From Prevotella sp. (GTDB lineage: Bacteria > Bacteroidota > Bacteroidia > Bacteroidales > Bacteroidaceae), in NCBI GenBank assembly GCA_017651265.1, contig JAGCDO010000049.1:1-64000 (forward strand): a stretch of 64,000 nucleotides of DNA, read 5' to 3'. A program made the position numbers and the translations under genes. Shown piece by piece: positions 50,808 to 58,759 of the stretch. The stretch's first letter is position 1. Each line of letters begins with the position of its first letter. The notes below the pieces were generated by a model. It was given only the letters and a program-made list of their open reading frames with translations. It was not told the DNA's origin and ran no database searches.

Positions 50808-51791
50808 ATGATATCAAATCCGGAATTAGGCAAGATTGAGGGACTGGGTGAGTGGCTGCAGGCAGTGCCATACGAAGTGCTTCGGCATGATCGACTCTAC
50901 AATGCAGAGGAACTCTACAATGGGTATGAACCGTCGGAGGATGAGGCTGCAGACAAGGAATCGTTTGCCGCTTGCTACGACAGTAGGGTTTACCAACATT
51001 TCATAGAGCAAGGCAAAGATGCTAAGGATGTGAAAGAATCGGTGGCGCGTACCATTCACGACCATGGTGTTCAAACGGCGCTGAAAGCGTTCCTTGCTGA
51101 ACATGATCCTCGAAAATGTATTGGTATCATGGGCGGACATGCCTTGTTGCGAACCGACCCGATGTTCTCTTTTGTGACGATGCTGAGTAAACGACTTACC
51201 GAGGAGGGGTTCTTCATGGTGAGCGGTGGTGGTCCCGGGGCGATGGAAGCCACGCATCTGGGGGCTTGGATGGCTGGGCGCACAAACAAGGAGACGCAAG
51301 AGGCCATACAGATGCTTGCTGCAGCAGCAGTATCGTTCAATGACAGGAAGTGGGTGTCGTCGGCACTTGAGGTGATGCACCGCTTTCCACAATCCCGATA
51401 CGTTAGTCTGGGCATTCCTACCTGGCTCTACGGGCATGAGCCTTCCACTCCCTTTGCCACACATATCGCCAAGTTGTTTACAAACAGCATACGCGAAGAT
51501 ATCATCCTGACTGTTGCCTATGGCGGCATTATCTATACTCCTGGCAGTGCAGGTACCTTACAAGAGGTGTTCCAGAATGCGGTGCAGGATCATTACCTGT
51601 CGTTCGGCTTTGCCAGTCCGATGGTTTTCTTGGGCAAGAAATATTGGTCGGAAGAGGTTCCGGTATATCCGCTGATGCAATTCCTGATGGAAACAGGGAA
51701 ATACAAAAACCTGTTGCTTACGCTCACCGACGACCCCAAGGAAATAGAAGAAGTATTGAAGAATTTCCAAAAGACGATTTCTTATGAGTAA
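50808..51791 (+). CDS. LOG-family (lysine decarboxylase-like) nucleotide-binding protein
   Basis: 327 residues of the Rossmann-fold LOG/YgdH family. GGGPGAMEATHLGAW (about residues 141-155) fits the GGGxxG nucleotide motif. The second family motif, PGGxGTxxE in cytokinin-activating LOG enzymes, is PGSAGTLQE here (about 245-253), with Ser for the second Gly; other catalytic residues (Glu in GTLQE) are kept. It probably hydrolyses a nucleotide monophosphate or acts as a nucleotide-binding partner; the change may alter substrate. The start at 50808, 1 bp after the GNAT stop, is better than a longer frame that overlaps it. Confidence 0.83.
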   Translation: MISNPELGKIEGLGEWLQAVPYEVLRHDRLYNAEELYNGYEPSEDEAADKESFAACYDSRVYQHFIEQGKDAKDVKESVARTIHDHGVQTALKAFLAEHDPRKCIGIMGGHALLRTDPMFSFVTMLSKRLTEEGFFMVSGGGPGAMEATHLGAWMAGRTNKETQEAIQMLAAAAVSFNDRKWVSSALEVMHRFPQSRYVSLGIPTWLYGHEPSTPFATHIAKLFTNSIREDIILTVAYGGIIYTPGSAGTLQEVFQNAVQDHYLSFGFASPMVFLGKKYWSEEVPVYPLMQFLMETGKYKNLLLTLTDDPKEIEEVLKNFQKTISYE

Positions 51792-52695
51792 TCACTGGAC
51801 AATAAAAGAAGGTTTCCTCATCGGAGGAATCCTTATCTTAGCAGGCCTGATACTGCAGCTATGCGTAGGTCCTGTGACGTGGGAGGTTTTTGCATGGCCA
51901 GTTAACGGTATAATGATGGCTGTTCTGGTGGGCGTTATCGTCATGATGTTCCTGTTACGCAAGAAGGTGTATGCCTTTCGTTTCATCGGTACACATCAGG
52001 CGGCGATTCCTGTACTAGTCTATGCCGTTGTGCTGACTATTATCATGGGTCTGATACGACAGGAAACAGATGGCACGTGGCTGAACAATATGCTGACGTT
52101 CTGGCCTTTTGTATTGATCTATGTGTATATGGCCGTGATCCTCGGTCTGGTTATCCTCCGCCGAATTGTCAATTTTCAATTCTCAATTGTCAACTTAAAA
52201 AGAGATTTCCCCTTTTTACTGAACCATCTGGGCTTATTCCTTGCGATGACTACCGCTACATTGGGTAATGCCGACATGCAGCGACTGAAGATGATCACTA
52301 CGGTAGGGGAGCCTGAGTGGCGGGCAATGACGTTAGAGGGAGCTATCCGCGAGATGCCTTTGACCATTGAGCTGAAGAAGTTTATCATGGAGACCTACGA
52401 TGACGGTTCGCCCAAACGCTTTGCTTCGAAAATACAGATTCAGACGAAGACGGGAAAGAATATCGAAACAACCATTGATGTGAACAAACCCTTTGAAGTG
52501 GATGGCTGGAAGATCTATCAATATGGCTACGACACCCAGATGGGTGCCATGAGTCAGATGTCTATTCTGGAACTCGTGAGCGATCCGTGGCTGCCACTGG
52601 TATATACAGGTATCTATATGATGTTGGGAGGTGCTTTTTGTCTCTTTGTATTCGGCAAAAAGACAAAGTTGAAAGTTAAAAGTGAAGCGTTATGA
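51784..52695 (+). CDS. ResB-like cytochrome c biogenesis protein
   Basis: 303 residues with four or five membrane helices and a periplasmic domain, fitting the Bacteroidetes ResB partner in system II cytochrome c maturation, which keeps heme reduced for attachment. It overlaps the LOG gene by 8 bp and the CcsA gene by 4 bp. The usual nrfHA nitrite reductase genes are not beside it. Residues 127-136 (IVNFQFSIVN) come from four AATTGTC-type heptamers and form an in-frame insert between the last N-terminal helix and the conserved DFPFLLNHLGLFLA. Confidence 0.82.
   Translation: MSNHWTIKEGFLIGGILILAGLILQLCVGPVTWEVFAWPVNGIMMAVLVGVIVMMFLLRKKVYAFRFIGTHQAAIPVLVYAVVLTIIMGLIRQETDGTWLNNMLTFWPFVLIYVYMAVILGLVILRRIVNFQFSIVNLKRDFPFLLNHLGLFLAMTTATLGNADMQRLKMITTVGEPEWRAMTLEGAIREMPLTIELKKFIMETYDDGSPKRFASKIQIQTKTGKNIETTIDVNKPFEVDGWKIYQYGYDTQMGAMSQMSILELVSDPWLPLVYTGIYMMLGGAFCLFVFGKKTKLKVKSEAL
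52164..52191. repeat. AATTGTC heptamers inside the resB-like gene
   Basis: AATTGTC, AATTTTC, AATTCTC, AATTGTC in frame with the protein. The reverse complement (GACAATT) is like the AATTGAA intergenic runs. Confidence 0.85.
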
Positions 52696-53495
52696 TTACT
52701 TGGGAACATTTCATATATTTTGCAATAGCAGCCGTGTTGCTGTGGACGGTGGGTGCCTGGGCAGCATGGAAGGATAAGAAAGCGGTGGCCTATACATCGA
52801 CCATTATCGGAATTGCTGTATTTTTTTGTTATATCCTGTTGATGTGGATCTCGTTGGAGCGACCGCCATTGCGGACCATGGGCGAGACTCGCCTTTGGTA
52901 TTCGTTCTTCTTGCCACTGGCGGGTATCATCGTTTACTCTCGTTGGAAGTATAAGTGGATACTAACGTTTTCAACGGTGCTGGCACTGGTGTTTATCTGT
53001 GTGAACCTTTTCAAGCCGGAGATTCATTCCAAGACGTTGATGCCAGCCCTGCAGAGTCCTTGGTTTGCTCCGCACGTCATTGTTTATATGTTCGCCTACG
53101 CCGTCTTTGGCGTAGCCACGCTGATGGCCATCTACCTATTGTTTGTAAGCAATCGGAGATCTTCTTCCACCCTCTCTATGGAGGGATCGGGGGTGGCTCT
53201 TGATAATCTTGTCTATGTCGGACTTGCCTTCATGACCTTCGGCATGCTCTTTGGGGCGCTGTGGGCCAAGGAGGCGTGGGGGCACTACTGGTCGTGGGAC
53301 CCCAAAGAGACGTGGGCTGCCATCACCTGGTTCGCCTATCTCATCTATATCCATTACCGTCAACTGCCCAAGCATAAACCTCGTCTGGCTCTTTGGTTGC
53401 TGATCATCTCATTCGTGTTACTGCAGATGTGCTGGTGGGGTATCAACTACCTGCCCTCAGCCCAAGCAACCAGTGTGCATACATATAGCACGTAA
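52692..53495 (+). CDS. ccsA: CcsA-like heme handling protein
   Basis: 267 residues with eight membrane helices and the tryptophan-rich heme motif in EAWGHYWSWDPKETW (about residues 194-208), typical of CcsA/CcmF. Together with ResB it exports and attaches heme to apocytochromes. Starts by ATGA overlap with resB. A segment at residues 156-172 (RRSSSTLSMEGSGVALD) just before the conserved DNLVYVGLAF reads like an intergenic CCCTC/GAGGG element and is likely an in-frame insert in a loop. Confidence 0.85.
   Translation: MITWEHFIYFAIAAVLLWTVGAWAAWKDKKAVAYTSTIIGIAVFFCYILLMWISLERPPLRTMGETRLWYSFFLPLAGIIVYSRWKYKWILTFSTVLALVFICVNLFKPEIHSKTLMPALQSPWFAPHVIVYMFAYAVFGVATLMAIYLLFVSNRRSSSTLSMEGSGVALDNLVYVGLAFMTFGMLFGALWAKEAWGHYWSWDPKETWAAITWFAYLIYIHYRQLPKHKPRLALWLLIISFVLLQMCWWGINYLPSAQATSVHTYST
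53160..53201. repeat. Intergenic-type CCCTC/GAGGG element inside ccsA
   Basis: CCACCCTCTCTATGGAGGG followed by a G-rich stretch (GGGGGTGG) resembles the hairpin CCCCTCTACGGAGGGG at 25578-25593. It is read in frame as part of the protein. Confidence 0.6.
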
Positions 53496-53550
53496 CAATG
53501 AAAAAGGGTATCTCATAACTTATACGAAGGCCAAACGCATTCATTGAAGT

Positions 53551-53817
53551 ATGCAACAACTCGCACAGATCTACCTCATTGCCATCAATGTGATAACATT
53601 CTTCCTGTATGGCATAGATAAGATGAAGGCAAAACGTTCTAAATGGCGCATCCCGGAGGCTGTGCTACTGGGCTTGGCCGTGATCGGTGGTACCATCGGT
53701 GCGCTATTCGGAATGAGAGTCTGGAACCACAAGACAAAGCACAACTTATTCAAATACGGTCTGCCCCTGATCTTGTTTGTCCAGATTCTACTCCTTTACT
53801 ATATATCATCAACTTGA
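53551..53817 (+). CDS. DUF1294 membrane protein
   Basis: 88 residues with a helix-loop-helix layout: hydrophobic segments at about 6-20 and 66-86, and in between the DUF1294 signature MKAKRSKWRIPE, then GGTIGALFGMRVWNHKTKHNLF. The family is a small inner-membrane protein of unknown role, sometimes fused to cold-shock domains, which is not the case here. It is 55 bp after ccsA with no visible promoter, so it may be the last gene of that unit. Confidence 0.9.
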   Translation: MQQLAQIYLIAINVITFFLYGIDKMKAKRSKWRIPEAVLLGLAVIGGTIGALFGMRVWNHKTKHNLFKYGLPLILFVQILLLYYISST

Positions 53818-53875
53818 AAGATCTATGAATTCAAGTTTGTACGGATTTTAGGTGAAGTCAAGTTGTTTTTCCATA

Positions 53876-54046
53876 AGACCTAACCTATGACCTAACCTTT
53901 GCGCTCTGCAACCCACAAAGGTACGACCTCATAGAAGATCAGCTTGGGCACTTCGACCTCCTTGGAAAGGATGTTTTTTCCAAATAAACGATTTCTTTTG
54001 AAGTGAAATGTTAGGTGTCATGTTAGGTCTTTGGTTAGGTCTTTAA
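53876..54046. repeat. Inverted arrays of 12-bp GACCTAAC repeats
   Basis: Two 12-bp units on the plus strand (AGACCTAACCTA, TGACCTAACCTT; 53876-53899) and three inverted ones (TTAGGTGTCATG, TTAGGTCTTTGG, TTAGGTCTTTAA; 54011-54046), with another TTAGGTCTTT at 54101. They bracket the gene remnant at 53892-54017. Confidence 0.85.
53892..54017 (-). pseudogene. Remnant reading frame without a start
   Basis: A 41-codon open frame on the minus strand, bounded upstream by TGA and downstream by TAG, contains a protein-like stretch (KEVEVPKLIFYEVVPLWVAE, then RKG) but no ATG; a GTG would give only 19 residues. The peptide texture (non-repetitive, balanced) suggests the 3' end of a decayed gene rather than chance, but I do not recognise the family. 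Part of its flanks is 12-bp repeat. Confidence 0.4.
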
Positions 54047-54202
54047 GCACCCTTTGTGGATTTAAGTTGCACAAATTCAGGCATTTAAGTATTAGGGATG
54101 TTAGGTCTTTCGAAAAACGAGAAAATTCTCAAAAAAACTCTCCGTTCAGACGAAATGAATGATGTAAGAACAGAAAGGTTTGTGGTGATCCTCATAATAG
54201 AA

Positions 54203-54261
54203 TTCCCATGTTGGGAATAAGTTGTTCCCAACGTGGGAATAAAGTGTTCCCAACGTGGGAA
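54203..54261. repeat. Three palindromes at 22-bp spacing
   Basis: TTCCCATGTTGGGAA (54203-54217), TTCCCAACGTGGGAA (54225-54239) and TTCCCAACGTGGGAA (54247-54261), starts exactly 22 bp apart, within the 480-bp gene-poor stretch 53818-54297. Each is a dyad and could bind a dimeric protein. Confidence 0.9.
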
Positions 54262-54297
54262 TAAAGGATGAATGTCCGATAAATTGGAAATTAATGA

Positions 54298-55020
54298 TTA
54301 TCTCATCCATCCTTCAACGCGATAGACTTTTTCCAAGAGTTTGCTTTCTCGATTTGTTTCGGCATTTTTGAACCATACCTCTATGCGGGCTGCATAATAA
54401 TCATCCCAGTCACCTTCATAGATAGTAAATGACTGCTTATTCACAACCATCCCGAACTGCTTTTGGGGAGAAATACTTACTCGGCTTTCTTCAATAAGCC
54501 TGTCTTCTGAAAGAGGTATGTTACTTGTGACTTCGTAACAACGGAGAAATACTTCACCCGGTCCTAAGCTGCCATAATAAAAGTCATATTTATACATACC
54601 TCCTTGAGAATCGTTCCAAATCTGCAAATATGTTTTATTGTTCAAACTATCAACAAGTTCAACCTTTTCGGATTCAAAAGGTAATGGCAAGTTGTATTCT
54701 AGACCTTCAGGAATGGGGTGATCCTTACCGAATCCATCAGGACCTGACATTGCACTTAAAGTAAGAGGTATCAATAGAATACAACCTACAACAGCGGAAA
54801 CAATAAAAGATAAAAGGGCCTTTAGCCACTGTTTATTAATGAGCAATAATACCCATGAAGCTAATAACGCAATTATTACCAAAAGAAGAAAGATTCCAAT
54901 AATTGTTTCTAATATGGAAGGTGTTTTAGTAAATAAAACGATCAACGCAATCATTGACAATGCCAACATAATTGGAAACGCCCACCAATACTTTATAAAT
55001 AACCGTATCATTGTTTTCAT
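54298..55020 (-). CDS. Membrane protein of unknown function
   Basis: 240 residues from the ATG at 55020 (MKTMIRLFIKYWW). Three hydrophobic segments in the first 100 residues (about 11-30, 35-62, 66-92) anchor a soluble C-terminal part (about 100-240) that faces one side. No known motif; the sequence EGDWDDYYAARIEVWF and the Ser/Glu-rich part do not point to an enzyme. The gene is visibly more AT-rich than its neighbours, stands alone on the minus strand and is surrounded by repeat-rich non-coding DNA, which suggests recent acquisition. A TAGG at 55102-55099 lies 37 bp before its minus-7 box, as in the three TAGG-controlled genes, but the second TAGG is missing. Confidence 0.75.
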   Translation of the reverse strand: MKTMIRLFIKYWWAFPIMLALSMIALIVLFTKTPSILETIIGIFLLLVIIALLASWVLLLINKQWLKALLSFIVSAVVGCILLIPLTLSAMSGPDGFGKDHPIPEGLEYNLPLPFESEKVELVDSLNNKTYLQIWNDSQGGMYKYDFYYGSLGPGEVFLRCYEVTSNIPLSEDRLIEESRVSISPQKQFGMVVNKQSFTIYEGDWDDYYAARIEVWFKNAETNRESKLLEKVYRVEGWMR

Positions 55021-55057
55021 TACGATATTTGTTATCAATATTTCTATCTATTATACG

Positions 55058-55065
55058 CAAATCTA
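55058..55065 (-). promoter_or_regulatory. Promoter minus-7 box of the membrane protein gene
   Basis: Minus strand TAGATTTG, 38 bp from the ATG at 55020; TAGGTAAAT begins 37 bp upstream (55102). Confidence 0.55.
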
Positions 55066-55196
55066 CGGTTTATATTGCACCTCCGGACGTTAAATTTACC
55101 TAACCACAGGACATAAAGATGGTGCGAGTCAGATATGTTTCTTCAAAACAATCCAAATAATCCGTGCAAATATAGTAGAATTACTCAAAATATCCG

Positions 55197-55204
55197 TAAC
55201 TTTG
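55197..55204 (+). promoter_or_regulatory. Promoter minus-7 box of the CotH/LTD gene
   Basis: TAACTTTG, 46 bp before the ATG at 55250. Confidence 0.7.
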
Positions 55205-55249
55205 CAAACCAAAATGGAATATTGAAAAGTGAATAAAGGATATACAACA

Positions 55250-58200
55250 ATGAAAAAACTGTATTCAGTCCTATTAGCCCTGTTTACCCCATTGACTCTA
55301 TCAACAGTCTATGGTGCAGGTGACAATACGTCAACAACTCTTGTCATCAATGAAGTGATGGCCTCGAATGCGGGCGTAGTGATGAGTCCTGCTACGAATT
55401 TCGACAGCTGGATCGAGATATATAACCCCGATACAAAGAGTATCAACCTGGCAGGTATGTACCTCAGCAATGATGCAAACAATCTGACCAAGTGGAAGAT
55501 GCCCAATGATATAGGTACTGTTCCTGCTAAGGGTTATCTGGTTGTGTGGATGGGATCGGATGACATCAAGAGTAATCAGGCGCCCTTCAAACTCGACTGT
55601 GATGGCGGAACTATCTACCTGAGCGATCGGAACGGACAACTCATCACCAGCGTGGATTATCCCGTAGCGATGAGTCGTACTTCTTGGGCACGTACCACGG
55701 ATGGTGAAGAAGGGTGGAACTGGACTGCCGATGCTACACCTGGTGCAACAAATGCCACGGCAGTCTTTACCAGCAATAGACTCGATGCACCTGTGGTGAG
55801 CGTAGGTAGTCAGTTGATTAACGGTATGCTTACATTTCATGTTGATATCCCCGATGGTGCTACGCTGATGTATTCTACCGACGGCAGTGTGCCCACGTCA
55901 GCCAAAGAAGGTAGTCCTACAAGAAACTGTAAGAAAAGCGCTGACGGAAAATTTACTGTCTCATGGACCACTAATTATGTTTTCCGTCTTTTCAAGGACG
56001 GTTATCTGCCCAGTGTTCCTGTCACCCGCAGCTTTATCCAGACAAGTAACAATTATACCATTCCCATCATCTCTGTCGTGGGTGATGAGCGTTACTTTAC
56101 CGACCCCATGTGGGGTATTGACATAGAGGGTAGCAACGGCATATCCGGTAAAGGCGTGGATAGACCCGTGAACTGGAACCAGCCGTGGGATCGTCCTGTC
56201 AACTTCAGTTATATCAGTCCTACGGAAGGTATGCTCTTCAACCAGGATGTCAACATCAGTGTTTCAGGCGGATGGACACGAAGTATCAATCCCCGTTCCA
56301 TGAAACTCAAGTCGAACAAGATATTTGACGGGCAGAACCGCTTCGACTATTCTTTCTTCCCACAGAAACCGTTCAACCGAGACAAGGCCTTGCTGATACG
56401 TAATGGCGGTAACGATGTATGGAACAACCACGCTCGCTTTACCGACCCTGCTCTGACAACCGTTATTCAGCGTTCTGGCATCGACCTCGATGTGCAGTCG
56501 ACGGTGCAGGTGGCGGAATACATCAACGGAGAATTCAAGGGTATCCTCAACCTGCGTGAGACCAGTAACGACAAGTTCGTGTATGCGAACTTTGGTTACG
56601 ACGACGAGGAAATTGATATGTTTGAGAACGGTGAGTTCAATAATGGCGACGATGAAGCATTCAGTCATCTCTGTCAGTTGGCCCAGCGCATCAACAATGA
56701 AGGTGTCTATGAAGAAGTGAAAAAGTTGCTCGATGTTGATGAATTTGCCAACTATATGGCAGCAGAGTTGTTCCTTGGTAATGACGACTGGCCAGAAAAC
56801 AATATCAAGGCTTACCGCAGTCGTAACGACGGACGGTTCCGCTATATCTGCTTCGACCTTGATTATGCTTTCAATCCATGGAACAGGAACACGTTCAACG
56901 AGGTGCTTGACCAACATGATGATGTGGAAACAGTGAGCTTGTTCCTCAACCTGCTCAAGAACGACAGCTTCCGTAGGAAGTTTATCGACACCTACTGCAT
57001 CATGGCAGGTAGTGTTTTCGAGAAGAACAGAGCTACAGCTATCGTGAAGGAACTGGCCAACACCATGCGTCCTATGTCTGAAATTGACGGACATACACCT
57101 GACAATGCCGCCAATAAGATTATCAACCAGCTGCAGAACCGACTGGAAGAGATGATGACTCGTGCTCAGCAATATGGACCCATGAAGCTTTCAGGAGTCA
57201 ATAAACCCCATGTGACGCTTGCTGCCGATGTGGAAGGAGCCCAGCTTTTCATCAACGACATCGCAGTGCCATACGCTTCTTTTAAAGGCAGACTCTTTGA
57301 TCCTGTCACTTTAGAGGCAAAGGCACCTGCTGGATATACCTTTACAGGATGGAAGAAATCATCAGGAGCTACCGTGCAAGTTATTAAGACCAACGACACA
57401 TGGAAGTATTACGACCGGGGACAACAGCAAGGAACAAGTTGGCGTTCCAGCAGTTTCAATGATGCATCGTGGTCGTCAGGAGCAGCTCCCTTGGGATATA
57501 AGTCACCTGGCGTGAAGACCACGGTTGGTTATGGTAATGACGCCCAGAACAAGAATCCCACCACCTACTTCCGTAAGACGATAACCCTCAACGGCTCACC
57601 AACCTCCAATGACACCTTTACGCTCAACTACGAAGTTGATGACGGTTTCATTATCTGGGTGAACGGTCAGGATGCCGGTCGTATGAACTTACCTAATGGC
57701 AATGTCGATTACAATACGTTCACCACATCTTATGCAGGTGATCAGCCTCTGACAGGTACCATCGAACTGTCTCCCTTGTTGTTTAAGAAAGGCGAAAACA
57801 CCATCGCCGTTGAGGTTCATAACAACAATGCGAACTCCAGCGACTTGTTCTGGACATGCGAACTGGTAACGACAGTAGGTGCCACCACAGGGGAAGCCTT
57901 CTTAACCGATCGCATCATCAGTCTGCCGGAAGGAAACAGAATCTCGTTGGTGGCTTGTTTCACTCCCATGACCGATGGTGAACGCAAGGAACAAGGACTT
58001 ACACCTGTATGTATCAACGAGGTCAGCTCGGGCAACAGTATCTATGTGAATGAATACTACAAGCGTAACGACTGGATAGAACTCTATAACACAACGGATG
58101 CCGGTATCAATGTTGAGGGCATGTATCTGACAGATAATCTGAGTAAGCCCAAGAAGTATCAGATAACGGGCGAAGGGGCATCGACCATCATTCCTCCCCA

Positions 58201-58738
58201 TGGCTATCTGGTTGTATGGTGTGATAAACTGGAACCGCTCACTCAACTACATTCCACCTTCAAACTTGATGCGGAAGGCGGAGACGTCATGTTGACGGCT
58301 GCTGACGAGAGTTGGAGTAACCGCATCACTTATTATATGATGAAGGGAGACGAGACAGTTGGTCGCTATCCCGACGGTAGTAATCAAGTATATCTCATGA
58401 ACTTGCCGACCATAGCAAAGGCTAACATCATTTCATCGTATGCCGTACACCTCTCGGGTGATGATCCGTCAGGTATCAACGAAATGGTGATGACCAATGA
58501 TGCTGAAATCAGTATAAGCTATTTTCGTAATCGTCTGATTATGAGTAGCAACCTGTCTATCGCTGAAGCAAAACTGGGTATCTATAATATCACAGGTCAG
58601 CAGCTGAGTCAGCAGACAGTATCTATTGCCAATGGCTATGCAGAACAGACTCTCGATGCACTGCCATCTGGCTGCTATATCGCTCGTCTGTCAGACGGTA
58701 ACGGTCATCACGCAACCTGTAAGTTCATTAAAAAGTAG
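55250..58738 (+). CDS. Secreted CotH-kinase / lamin-tail protein with T9SS tail
   Basis: 1162 residues. Order: signal peptide (MKKLYSVLLALFTPLTLSTV), lamin-tail domain (about 30-150, VINEVMASNAG and DSWIEIYNP), a chitobiase-like beta domain (180-265, MYSTDGSVPTSA), a CotH kinase domain (about 270-620, with GNDDWPENNIKAYRS and ICFDLDYAFNPW), a jelly-roll-like region (about 700-870), a second lamin-tail domain (about 918-1060), and a type IX secretion C-terminal domain (from about 1085, LGIYNITGQQLSQQ, LPSGCYIARLSDGNG). CotH domains can be protein kinases in spore formers; activity here is not shown. The predicted route is outer-membrane crossing by T9SS and surface attachment. The start is chosen by the signal peptide; a GTG 7 codons earlier exists. 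Confidence 0.88.
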   Translation: MKKLYSVLLALFTPLTLSTVYGAGDNTSTTLVINEVMASNAGVVMSPATNFDSWIEIYNPDTKSINLAGMYLSNDANNLTKWKMPNDIGTVPAKGYLVVWMGSDDIKSNQAPFKLDCDGGTIYLSDRNGQLITSVDYPVAMSRTSWARTTDGEEGWNWTADATPGATNATAVFTSNRLDAPVVSVGSQLINGMLTFHVDIPDGATLMYSTDGSVPTSAKEGSPTRNCKKSADGKFTVSWTTNYVFRLFKDGYLPSVPVTRSFIQTSNNYTIPIISVVGDERYFTDPMWGIDIEGSNGISGKGVDRPVNWNQPWDRPVNFSYISPTEGMLFNQDVNISVSGGWTRSINPRSMKLKSNKIFDGQNRFDYSFFPQKPFNRDKALLIRNGGNDVWNNHARFTDPALTTVIQRSGIDLDVQSTVQVAEYINGEFKGILNLRETSNDKFVYANFGYDDEEIDMFENGEFNNGDDEAFSHLCQLAQRINNEGVYEEVKKLLDVDEFANYMAAELFLGNDDWPENNIKAYRSRNDGRFRYICFDLDYAFNPWNRNTFNEVLDQHDDVETVSLFLNLLKNDSFRRKFIDTYCIMAGSVFEKNRATAIVKELANTMRPMSEIDGHTPDNAANKIINQLQNRLEEMMTRAQQYGPMKLSGVNKPHVTLAADVEGAQLFINDIAVPYASFKGRLFDPVTLEAKAPAGYTFTGWKKSSGATVQVIKTNDTWKYYDRGQQQGTSWRSSSFNDASWSSGAAPLGYKSPGVKTTVGYGNDAQNKNPTTYFRKTITLNGSPTSNDTFTLNYEVDDGFIIWVNGQDAGRMNLPNGNVDYNTFTTSYAGDQPLTGTIELSPLLFKKGENTIAVEVHNNNANSSDLFWTCELVTTVGATTGEAFLTDRIISLPEGNRISLVACFTPMTDGERKEQGLTPVCINEVSSGNSIYVNEYYKRNDWIELYNTTDAGINVEGMYLTDNLSKPKKYQITGEGASTIIPPHGYLVVWCDKLEPLTQLHSTFKLDAEGGDVMLTAADESWSNRITYYMMKGDETVGRYPDGSNQVYLMNLPTIAKANIISSYAVHLSGDDPSGINEMVMTNDAEISISYFRNRLIMSSNLSIAEAKLGIYNITGQQLSQQTVSIANGYAEQTLDALPSGCYIARLSDGNGHHATCKFIKK

Positions 58739-58759
58739 GTTGTCTGATCGCTTGTTACT

